This document shows positions 29,201 through 39,716 of a stretch of DNA of 64,000 bases, piece after piece (position 1 is the stretch's first letter; each line of letters begins with the position of its first letter). The stretch covers positions 1,506,986-1,570,985 of the forward strand of contig OX422192.1 in the NCBI GenBank assembly GCA_949130485.1, in the 5' to 3' direction. The position numbers and the translations under genes are program-made. Source of the stretch: Agelas oroides (lineage: Eukaryota; Porifera; Demospongiae; Agelasida; Agelasidae). The notes below the pieces were generated by a model. It was not told where the DNA came from, made no database searches, and worked only from the letters and a program-made list of their open reading frames with translations.

Positions 29201-32200
29201 TAACACTGTCATACAATGCTTACTGTTTCATATGATCTCTAAAAGCCCACCAGATCCAAGCTACTTGCCAAAGTTCAAAACTGCAGACAGAACATCAGTA
29301 AAATGGATGAGCAGTTAAAAGATTCCAACCAGCGGCTAAGGGAGACACAGGAAGCTAAACAGACTATTGATGACAGCATCAACCAGCTACTCAGTAGCTT
29401 TCCTAGACTCTATGAAAATGTCCAAACTGTTGCCGATGAGAAAAACAGTCTCAGGAAGGAGCTCGAATCCAAGGAACGTGAGTGTCAGTTGTTGACTGAA
29501 ATGCGTGACACAATTAAAGCAAAAGACCAACAAGCTTCGGCTTACAACAAGTTGCTAGAAGAAAAGCATCAGAAAGATTTAGAATTGCTAGAAGAGAAAA
29601 TCATCAAGAAACGGAAGAAGATTAAGAAGTTGAAAGAAGAGCTACAGAGGAAGGATTCTGAGCTCCAGGCTGCCCAGCAAGAAGCCAGAACACAACAAGC
29701 AGAACTATCAGACCTCCAAGCACAGCTGAAGAAGAAACACGATGATATGAAAAGCTTGCAGAGTAAGAATGAAAAGCTGGCCAGTTCCTGCAACTCAGCA
29801 AGGGAGCAAGTCAGTGAACTTGTCCAGCTCACGCTTACTCTTTCCTCTGATAAAGGGAAAATGGAGGTATGATTTCGCAGTTCATAGGTTGTCCTCCATG
29901 TATTACTCACATTCATTTATTATGCAATACTCACATTTTGTCTTCATTTTGTAGCAACAACTCATGGATGCGAAAACGGAGTCAGACCTCAAATCACAAC
30001 AAATCAAAGCCTGCAATGCAAACATCAGTCACCTCAGTAAAGAGGTTGAAGCTCTATCATGTTCTCTCCAGGAGAAACAAGCCACAGTATCACAGCTTGA
30101 GAGAAAACTACAGTCACACCAGCAGGCAGCTATTACTCCGGAACAGCTGTTGGAGTTGCTCAAACTGGCACCTCAGACAGCTGAACTAGAGCGCAGGTTG
30201 CAGGAGGCAGAGTACCAGAAGCAGCAAGCAGAGTTGGAGAGGGAGATGGCTATTAAAGAGATGGAGGCCCAGAAGAAATTTCAAATGAACCTTCATGCAC
30301 AACTTGGAACATGTAAGTTGTGAACAAAAATTGTTTGAACATGTGTGCTCAACTACACTACAGTTGATATATGAAGTACATTGTTGTACTCTTTTCATTG
30401 CTCTCCTCCTAGGGTTGGAGGGTTCCATTCCAGATGCTCCTGCAGCTCCAATCAATGGAGGAACCAAGAGTGGGAGTGACAAGCCTAAGGTAAGTTTAGA
30501 CATAGTTACTACAGGGTACTAATTTTCTAGGACCAGAAGCTAGGTATAGCTTTCCAACTATAGCAGCTGTTTGGATTTGTAGCTACAAATTGCCAAGAAA
30601 AACTGCCAACAGACTATACGACAGCAGGGATAGATGCTAGCAATAAAATGTCAACTCTTATTTTACCACCAAAGTTACAGAGCCTCTGGTTTTTTGATGC
30701 TATACAGATCAGGGTATTATTATTTTATCTTAAATAAGGTGCTACAGCTTTATTTATTGTGCTCAAAAAGTGTTCTGAAGAGTGCAGTAGTGATCTTGTA
30801 GTGCACAACATTCTGTACACTATGATTGTTTACAGTAAATACAGTGAGGTTGTAATTAGTTTGGCTCCACAAAGTCTGGGTTTCAGACATATAAGGCGCA
30901 ATTTTGGCAGCTGCTCACTGTGTGAATTCAAAAATTTTTTGCTTGCTGAATAGCTAGCTAGCAGTTTGTGTTTACCTAGAGTTCTCACTAGAGCTCTTAC
31001 TCTTTAGACTTGTGCAGTTTATTCAGTTAGTTTTAAGTCTAGGCACTGCTAGAGAATTGTCTGAAGGCTAGTTGCTAGCCTAAAACAAGGTGAGTCATAT
31101 TTTTCAGTATGCAACCCTAGCTAGTTGGATAGCTCCATGTGCAGCTGCCAAAATTATTGTATGGTTTTCAAGAACATTTTGCTGGCATTCATACACTTAG
31201 TTTAATAGCTGCTCTAGGAAAGTGAAAATGGAGCTAACTAAAGCTATATGGAGCTACCAACTACAATGGGAAGCTATACTGTTATTTTAGTATGATGTCA
31301 CAGAAATGGTGGGCACCCCAGGACATTTACCTCTTTCAGTTGCTGCAATTTTGCCTCTTCTAGCACAAATAAATACTAGTAGCACCTGTTGCTGGACAAA
31401 AATATGTGTACACAGCTGTTTAAAGTGCTAATACTCTTTGCCCACTAATTTCTATGATGTCATACTATTGCAACGGCTACTGCCGAGGGTGTATCAGGCT
31501 GCTGGAGGCAGCGAGAGGACATACACAATTAAATACAGCTGTGAAAGAAAACAGAATGCTAAAAATAGTGTGAAAAAATGATTATTTTATGCCCTCTCTC
31601 TGCTATGGCCGATACACTCTTGTTATTACATAATACATGTAACTGAAAAAGGTGTGCCGAAGCTCTGGGCATGTGCTGGTGGTTAATTTTTAATTAGCGT
31701 CCACTTTAGGACACGCTATGAAGTAATAAACTTGTTTTATATTTCAGACGCACCTCCTCAGTGAGCTAACATGGAGGAGGCTGCCAGACATGCCAAGAGC
31801 AATGGTGTGGCCACAGTCAGTAACAGTGGATACAGTTGTGTACATTGCAGACAGAGGAAGGCGCAGTGGTGACATACTCAGATATGACCCACACAACAAC
31901 CAGTGGACTGTACTACCACACTATCAATACTGGTTCTTTACCATCACAGAACTGACCCACCAACTGGTGGTGGTTGGTGGTTGTGATGTGTCCACTCTCA
32001 AGACGATCAAGACTGTATCTGTCTACTGTCCATCAGAGAGGAGCTGGAAAGATCCCTACCCTCCAATGAACACACCTCGTATGTTACCAGCTGTATCCAC
32101 TTACCACCAACGTCTGGTGGTGGCAGGTGGGCGTGATGATAGTTACACTTACCTAGCTACTGTGGAAATCCTTGATACATCTGCTAGCCATTGTCAGTGG

Positions 32201-32629
32201 CTCTCTGCCGCACCACTCCCCGTGAGATGCAATCTAATGTCAGCCGCCATTACACACGGTACGTTGTACCTACTAGGAGGTTCGCTGGGCAAGAAAGTAC
32301 TCAGCGTGTCTCTCTCAGCCCTTACACAAACTGACAAGCCACCCGCACAGTGGCGCACACTCCCCGACGCCCCGCTGGAGTGCTCTACGGCCATCGCTGT
32401 CCATGGATCTCTGTTGGCAGTGGGAGGAAGCCATGGCGGACAAAGAAGCTCAGCCATTCATGTCTACGACCAGGAGAAGAACGCGTGGAACAAGGTGGGA
32501 GACTTACCTACTGAACGAATATTTTGTGCGTGCTGTCTGCTGCCGAGCGGAGAGATTCTTGTTGCTGGTGGACAAGACAAAGAAGGCCGAGACATTAGGC
32601 GAATGGACGCAGCAGCTGTAAAGGACTAA
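26239..32629 (+). CDS. Ig / Death / coiled-coil / Kelch protein, copy B
   Basis: Paralogue (or allele) of the gene at 876-7264, with the same nine exons: 26239-26812, 27559-27735, 28420-28728, 28799-29047, 29109-29179, 29246-29866, 29955-30312, 30413-30489, 31748-32629. The joined length is 3318 nt, or 1105 residues. Exons 1-8 differ from copy A by about three bases and two residues (Lys to Arg and Leu to Gln, both in the Ig exon). The Kelch exon differs by about 73 bases, giving 39 residue changes and a two-residue insertion after the first Asp-Arg of blade one. All reading frames and splice sites are intact, so both copies look functional. The single-exon Kelch cassette is entered by a phase-0 intron, which would ease exchange between paralogues. 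Confidence 0.85.
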
Positions 32630-34419
32630 CCGTTGTGTTGTAATCTCGTTCCCAGGCTACCTTAGCTGGTCTGGGAACGAGGCATTTTCTGATCTTTCAT
32701 TTTTGTACTCTGACCTTGATTTTTTTTTGCACTCTGATCTTTGTCATTTCTGATGCGTGCGCTGTTCAGCGGTCGAAGCAGATCGTCCTGTAGATCAGTG
32801 ACAGTGAACTAGTACCTGCATGCTGCTGACTCCCAGGAAACTATCAGCTATGAAACAGAAGGCCGCATTTATAGTGCTTGCATAGTCTCGCAAGCCGAAC
32901 CCACTACCGCAATCTCGGATCCAGCAGCATAGGGTAAGCATGCGTAACAAAATACCTTTGCACAGGGCACGTTACAGTATCCTCATCCCTTCAATGGACA
33001 ATTCATGATCAGTAAGATCACCAATTTCCTGCTACAGGATTATTGCTTTGGAGGGAGGTGTGTATGATGGAATGCTGGCATGAATACTTCCATGCAACTT
33101 GTTTTTGGTCGCACAAAGCCAAACCTGCGTGGGAGAACTGCATACCTTAGACTCCCTTTCAGAGGCTTGGACAATTGGTGTGAATTGTTGATCCAAGCTG
33201 AAATGGGCTATTCCATTTAATCCCCCCACCGTGGAGAAACAGATTTCATTCCCTGCTTTGGACAGCAAAAATTGTAGCACACCCCCCTTTGGACACAATC
33301 AAAGCAGGCTATTGAAACTCCTGGATGCAATCAATTTGGGCATTTTTTACCCCCAGGACATAATTATTTTTTTTGTTTTTGTTTTTGCTTTTTACCACCC
33401 TCCCCCTCCCACAGACATACTAACTTGACTACAACCGCCTTAGACGTAATTAATGTTCATCGTGTTTGCCTATTTAGTGGAATAGCTCAATCTGTCTACT
33501 CCATAGTTGCTGTGACTTTGTGATCAATCTGAAGGCAGGCAGCATGCACATTGTATGATTAATGCAATTTGCATACATTATGTGTAAGCAATAGCGCATA
33601 AGAACGGGCGGCTTGAGTGAGAGTGTGTAATTCCAATAGAGGCCTGTAGTCTGGTCAAAATTATTGAAAATAGAACACCCGGTCACATGCTTAGCAACAA
33701 TGCCTTATGTCTACGCAGCATACCCAGTACATGTTACTATTTTTAGTACTGGTAGTAAATTCTGACCAGTTTCAAATTTTACCAAGTTAACTACATCCTG
33801 CACTTGGATGTTTTTATGTGGAAAGTTGGTCCCCTCTTTGTAGCCATGCACTACAGAACACCAGCTCATTACATTGATGAGCTGAACTGCAACAGCACAT
33901 GCTGTAGCTAGCTGCAACTACCGGTAATGATGTCATGGTTTGATTAAGCCCAGCCATGCCCATAATTTACATTTTTCTTTATCAAAAAAATTTACCTGAA
34001 ATAATACAGGCCTATACATTCAACACCATGATTTAGAAAACATTGGCCCTCATGCTCAGTGGCACCCTCCCCATGCTTAAGAATACTATAGCCCATGCAG
34101 GAGGTCACAAGTCCCTCGGAATCAGTGTATGCAGTAGTTCAATATTGATATTGATATTGTCTCATGGGGAGAGGGTGATCCTTCGACCAGACCTGGAATG
34201 AGCTAGCCCTAACTGTGCCACTCCCAGATTTTGTCTTGTCAAGATAAAATCTGGGAGTAGCCTGGGAACAAGGCTACTATACCAAGTCCTGCAGACCCTC
34301 TGACTGCACATCAGAACCCCAGAAGGTTGAGAAACATCCAAACAAGTTGGTGTGTGTAATGGGTTCAAAAATGATAAACAATGAAATATTAAAATCTAAT
34401 CTATGACTGTCGGTTGGTC
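32630..34419. other. Gene-free stretch between Kelch gene B and IMPDH B
   Basis: No supported exon. It aligns in pieces with 7265-9934, but is about 0.9 kb shorter and lacks the 33-bp minisatellite. It includes a fragment of the inverted-repeat family seen at 18966-19240. Confidence 0.6.
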
Positions 34420-36313
34420 CTAGAACAGTCTCTTCTCATACCTGCAAGTGAAACAGGAGAGGAGACAGTGGAATGATGACGTTGTTATAAAATTAAGGTA
34501 GCTATAGTTTTTGTCCCAAGTGCTGGAGTTTCGAATGTTTGCGAAGTGAAAAACGTACCACTTCTTTGTGAGTGTTGCAAGTACAGCACAACAACTAAGG
34601 ACCACAATTTGAATCATGGGTGGTAAAGTTGACAGACCACCCTAATGAAGTCCCACTGTCTACTTACGAGTGTAATCCGTGGACCCCTCCCTCCACGATG
34701 GCCGAGTTTGTCCTCTTCTCAAACCTCAGCTCCCCACTGTACATCATGGAGCGGAGGCTAGTCAGACTGCGGGCTCCCACGTCCTGACAGCTGTGCTGCA
34801 CCCCTGTGGGAGACACAGACACACCTCATATAAACACTGTACTGTGATGTCATAATAATATCGTATTTCGTTTTTTTCGTTGCAAAAATATTTAAAATGT
34901 ACGAAAATGTTTTACGCATTGGTTGGCCCCTGCCACACGCAAGCACTTTCCCAATTGCTGCTGCCCATACCGTATAGCGGGAAATTTTCGCTGGGTGCAA
35001 ATTTTCGCGATTTTCGCAGACAGACCTACTTCCGCGGAAATAAAAACCGATGGAAATTGATGACATCATTACGTGCGTACATCGAGTACCCATGTGAACG
35101 TGATGGTTCTCTACAGTTTGTCTGCCTTCTAAATGGTTGCTGTAAAGGCCTATCAGCCTCCTACTGTACAAAATACCAACAAAACCATAAGAGACGCTCT
35201 GAAGATGTCGCATCAACCGGTAGGGGTGTGGTCACAGCGTCCCGCTTTTTGCGAAAATAAAAACCGCGAAAATTTCTTCTGAAGAGCCTGGACGCTTTTC
35301 CACGAAAATTTGCACCAGCGAAAATTTCCCACTATACGGTATATCCTTGTATACGTGGTAGCCTATATATAACACAAGCCATCTCCTTTTCACAAGCCAT
35401 CTCTTGGCACACAGTGAGATCTCCTCAATTAATGCTCACCCACACGACTTGTAAAATTATTTTTGTTCAATTTGGTCTGTGCGAAAATTATTTTACCCGA
35501 ATATAATTTTTTGGGACATAAATTTACTAGACGAAAAAAAAGCGAATTACGGTAGACTACCCTCAAAACAATAATCTCCCATACCTGCTAGGAGGTAAGG
35601 TATGAACTGGAATATGGATCCCTTGTCCACCACGGACCCAGACACACCCTGTGCCACCTTGACCCTCTCCCCCTCACTGAAGTAGCGATGTTGACTGCCA
35701 CTGTTCTTCTCCATTGCACTCAGAGACCCCATGCCTTGAGGGAGGGGGGGATGGGAGGGGAGGGAGGGAGGGAGAAGAGGGTGGAGAGGGAGAGGGAGAG
35801 GAAGGAGGGAGGGAGTCAGGAGGAAGGAAAGAGAGGGAGGGAGGGAGGGAGGAAGAGAGGGTGGAGAGGGAGAGGGAGAGGAAGGAGGGAGGGAGGGAGG
35901 AAGAGAGGGAGGGAGGAAGGGAGGGAGGTAAGAGGGAGGGAGAAGGGAGGGAGGAGGGAGGAGGGAGGGAAGAGGGAGGGAGTGAGGGGAGGAGGAAAGG
36001 AGAGAGAAGGAATGGATGCTGAACAAGGGGAACAAGGACAGAGGCTAGTTATGTTTAAAGACCAGCTGAACATCCCTACCTCTGTATTTCTTCAGTCTCA
36101 CTCCGTCCTGAAAGTAGTACTGACCGGGGGCCTCTGCTGTCCCTGCCAGCAGAGACCCCATCATCACTGTGGACGCACCCAGTGCTAAAGCGTTCGCAAT
36201 GTGGCCCACACTTTGTATCCCCCCGTCTGCGATGACTGGTACACTAAATCTCCGGGCATACTCTGCCACTTTGTAGACTGCGGTACCTTGTGGCCGGCCC
36301 ACTGCCAGTACCT

Positions 36314-36404
<91 letters not shown>

Positions 36405-36409
36405 ATGCA

Positions 36410-36456
<47 letters not shown>

Positions 36457-38796
36457 GAGGGGGAGAAGTATTTGGTACATGAAAGGTTTAGTGACAATAT
36501 TTGGAGGATGAGCGCTGTACACTTGACTTCTGACTACAAGCAACAGACGCTGAGGTTAGAAGACCTGCACACAAGACTTAGGAGACAACTACGGGCAAGT
36601 ATATAACCTATAACCTCCCATACCTGCTAGGAGGTAAGGTATGAACTGAATATGGATCCCTTGTCCACCACGGACCCAGACACACCCTGTGCCACCTTGA
36701 CCCTCTCCCCCTCACTGAAATAGCGATGCTGACTGCCACTATTCTTCTCCATTGCACTCAGAGACCCCATGCCTGGAGGGAGGGGAGGGAAGGAGGGGAT
36801 GGGAGTGGAGGGGAGGGGAGGGGAGGGGAGTGGAGGGGAGTGGAGGGGAGGGGAGGGGAGGGAGGGGAGGGGAGGGTAGGGGAGGGGAGGGGAGGGGAGG
36901 GAGGGGAGGGGAGGGGAGGGAGGGGAGGGGAGGGGAGGGAGGGGAGGGGAGGGAGGGGAGGGGAGGGGAGGGAGGGGAGGGGAGGGGAGGGAGGGGAGGG
37001 GAGGGAGGGGAGGGAGGGAGGGAGGAAGGGAGGGAGGGAGGAAGGGAGGGAGGGAGGGAGGGGAGGGGAGGGACATTTGCTCTCGAGTTCATATGGCATG
37101 CCTTTCGATATCAATTCATTCGTAGCATCCAAAACCGTAAAGATAAATTACAGGTACAGCAGCTTTACACTGCGGGCATACCTTTGTTGGAGGCATACTT
37201 ACTGCCAATAGCCAATAATTGAACTCGCAAAGAACGTCTCTCCCAAGAACAAAATGGCCGCTAGCCACGTGGTCCAGATTCATACGCATGCGTGTTTTCC
37301 GCGGAGTAAAAAAATGGCCGACTTATCATGTAGCCGTACCAACAGGAAACGCTCTAGCTTCGCAACGAAGCATTTTCAGAGAAAATCGCTTAAACTTTTC
37401 GACCCTCATCCGCCGCTGAGAAGGTTGGTATCGTTTGTGGCACGAATAATCACGTGAAAAGTGAGATGTTGAGCAACAGACACACACACACAGACACACA
37501 GACCAAGTACTGTAACCCTCACTGCGCATGCGCGCCGAGGGTTAATGATCTTAGTAATAGATACATGTATGTTCCATGCAATCTGAGAATTTGTGTAATC
37601 CTGAGATTGTGTTGTGCATTCTCAGAATCCCGAGATAGCGTTCCAATCTGGAGATTGCGTAATACATGTGCCAATCTCAAAACTGCATGATTTGCATGCG
37701 CAATCTACAGACTTTGAACTCCGCCTGTATGCCTGACTGTCAGCTCGTAGGATGGAAGACATCCGTGTCTGCCTCCATAGGAGGCATATTGCGATCTGGA
37801 AGAGTGAGTAATGCTGTGTATTGATGAGCAACGGAAGAGGAATAGGCCGCGTTCAAAGTTTGCCTGTCGATCATAGTTGGCCAGTCAGCTTATATGCCAC
37901 ATGCTACTGGTTCAATCGAGTGTATACTATCTAATTGTGTCAGCGACAGTTGAGACGTACCTTCGCTGAAACTGTCAGCTAACTTTTGCCGTGCCATGCA
38001 TTATCGGTCATTTTCAGGTACATGTACACAGCGGGTAGAAAGGATGGTAGGGAGGGATATATAACCTGTTACCTAGGCAACATCACTGTAGAAGAGCAAC
38101 ATCCTTAGATGTTGCCACAGTAACAGGTTATATCTCTACCTGTGTGATACAGATGGATCCTGTTCCCATGCCGACCCTCAGAGCATCAACTCCAGCGTCG
38201 ATGAGGTTCTTGGCCTGTTGTGCAGTCACTACGTTGCCCCCTATGACCTGCAGGTCAGGGTGGTGCTCCTTGATGTACTTGATCATGCTAATCTGAAAGA
38301 CAGAGTTGCCCTGGGAGGAGTCCTGTGGGGAGAGGGAGGGGTTAAATTAGAACATGTGAAGTGAGCATGGGAGGGATTAAATCAGAATATGTAAAGTGTG
38401 CATGGGAGGGGTTAAAATCAAAAATTGTGATTGGGGTTAATCTAGAACATGTGAAGTGAACTCAGGAGGAGTTAAATAAGAGTCTTAGTGAGTAAGTACA
38501 GGAGTTAAATTGGGGCACAGAGGGGTTATATCAGCATGAGTAAAAGCAGAAGAAATAAAGGGATTAATCTGAGAAGAGTGAATCATTCTCACTCACCAAC
38601 ACAAGAACATCAAGTCCTGCATTTACAAGAGCTGCCAGTCTTATCTTGTCCTCTTCACGAGTCCCGATGGCTGCTCCGACAAGCAGTTGCTTCTTCTCGT
38701 CTTTCGAGGCAAGGGGAAAACTTCTACTCTTCTTGAGGTCTGTGCGAGCAATAAGTGCGACCAGTTCATCTTTCTCATTGACAATAGGGAGCTTGC
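34420..38796 (-). CDS. IMPDH: IMP dehydrogenase, copy B, 5' part lost at assembly gap
   Basis: Same six exons as copy A: 38597-38796, 38140-38322, 36080-36314, 35585-35734, 34668-34803, 34420-34441, with all splice junctions kept. The encoded segment runs from the GKLPIVNE region through the catalytic Cys loop and flap to the conserved EKRLF end. Differences from A include Lys to Asn in the IAKALALG helix and Thr to Ala before EAPGQYYF. The first visible exon ends four bases before the N gap, so the missing N-terminal exons may lie in unsequenced DNA. An extra, frameshifted copy of the 35585-35734 exon sits out of order at 36624-36772. The intron next to the C-terminal exon carries a 370-bp MITE absent from copy A. 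Confidence 0.85.
34970..35339. mobile_element. 370-bp MITE with TA target duplication
   Basis: Ends CCGTATAGCGGGAAATTTTC and a near-perfect reverse complement are flanked by TA (34968-34969, 35340-35341). Block A has the empty site near 10970-10975. TA target and size fit a Tc1/mariner-type non-autonomous element. A related, larger element is at 55032-56041. Confidence 0.85.
35737..36003. repeat. G-rich purine tract at IMPDH B acceptor
   Basis: Equivalent of 11367-11760, but shorter and with an internal GAGGAAGGAGGGAGG duplication. It lies a few bases from the acceptor of exon 35585-35734. Confidence 0.85.
36316..36452. repeat. (GT)n microsatellite abutting IMPDH B acceptor
   Basis: GT tract with a CGCACG interruption. 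On the transcript the (CA)n meets the CAG acceptor of exon 36080-36314. Confidence 0.95.
36624..36772 (-). pseudogene. Extra, frameshifted copy of an IMPDH exon
   Basis: A second copy of the RYFSE flap exon (true copy 35585-35734), with its own G-rich acceptor tract and its GTATGG donor. It is 149 instead of 150 nt because one base of the GGAATAT region is missing. The frame therefore ends in a stop soon after GSIF. It lies upstream of the exon that should precede it, so inclusion would be out of order and truncating. Confidence 0.85.
36774..37072. repeat. G-rich (GGGGA)n tract of the duplicated exon
   Basis: About 300 bp, copied together with the pseudo-exon. Closer in pattern to 11367-11760 of block A than to 35737-36003 of block B. 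Confidence 0.85.
37073..38050. other. Extra intronic DNA in IMPDH B
   Basis: About 1 kb without a supported exon. It has two AAAATGGCCG stretches and a GCGCATGCGCG motif near 37527 that look promoter-like, but no convincing gene follows. Only a short piece near 37550-37580 matches block A. Confidence 0.4.
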
Positions 38797-38800
38797 CTGA

Positions 38801-39000
38801 NNNNNNNNNNNNNNNNNNNNNNNNNNNNNNNNNNNNNNNNNNNNNNNNNNNNNNNNNNNNNNNNNNNNNNNNNNNNNNNNNNNNNNNNNNNNNNNNNNNN
38901 NNNNNNNNNNNNNNNNNNNNNNNNNNNNNNNNNNNNNNNNNNNNNNNNNNNNNNNNNNNNNNNNNNNNNNNNNNNNNNNNNNNNNNNNNNNNNNNNNNNN
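38801..39000. other. Assembly gap (200 N)
   Basis: Exactly 200 N, probably a scaffold gap of nominal size. IMPDH B loses its 5' exons on one side and the MBL-fold gene loses its 3' exons on the other. Confidence 0.99.
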
Positions 39001-39501
39001 ACACAGCTTTGTTCTGTAGAGTAGTGAACATGAGCCTCCCTCCCTCCCTCCCTCCCCCCCCCCCCCCACACACACACACCACACCTGCACATTATCTGGT
39101 AGGGTACACAGCTTGTTCTGTAGAGTAGTGAACATGAGCCTCCCTCCCTCCCTCCCTCCCTCCCCCCCCCCACACACACACACACCACCTGCACATTATC
39201 TGGTAGGGTACACAGCTTGTTCTGTAGAGTAGTGAACATGAGCCTCCCTCCCTCCCCTCCCCCCCCCCCCCCACACACACACACCACACCTGCACATTAT
39301 CTGGCAGGGTACACAGCTTGATCTGTAGAGTAGTGAACATGAGCCTCCCTTCCTCCCTCCCTCCCCCCCCCCCCCCCCCCCACACACACACACCACACCT
39401 GCACATTATCTGGTAGGGTACACAGCTTGTTCTGTAGAGTAGTGAACATGAGCCTCCCTCCCTCCCCTCCCTCCCCCCCCCCCCACACACACACACCACA
39501 C
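39001..39501 (-). repeat. Tandem array of an exon-end/intron-start hybrid unit
   Basis: About five units of roughly 100 bp. Each holds the last 50 or so bases of the MBL-gene exon 39502-39645 (encoding LMFTTLQ...LCTLPDNVQ), its GTGTGGTGT donor, and a run of CA, poly-C and CCCTC on the plus strand. Every unit therefore repeats a 5' splice site. The array runs into the N gap. Confidence 0.9.
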
Positions 39502-39644
39502 CTGCACATCATCTGGTAGGGTACACAGCTTGATCTGTAGAGTAGTGAACATGAGCCTCGACATTTGCTCAGCAGTACACCCGATAGAACCAATCAGATC
39601 AGGACGACCACATGACCCGATGAACAGGGTGTCCCCAGTGAATG

Positions 39645-39716
<72 letters not shown>

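Larger units (their letters stand above)
25364..38796. repeat. Segmental duplication, block B (partner 1-13548)
   Basis: Second copy of the block described for 1-13548. The sequence just left of it (25287-25363) ends a CA-rich microsatellite and reads into the shared block without an obvious target-site duplication. On the right it stops at the N gap (38801-39000), four bases after the last shared IMPDH exon. In block A the same point is followed by 11 kb without the missing IMPDH exons. Confidence 0.9.

Noticed and set aside
37254-37457. Frame starting AAAATGGCCG in IMPDH intron B
   Set aside because: Two competing ATGs in a CpG-rich stretch, no domain, no donor in phase. Kept only as a promoter-like remark.
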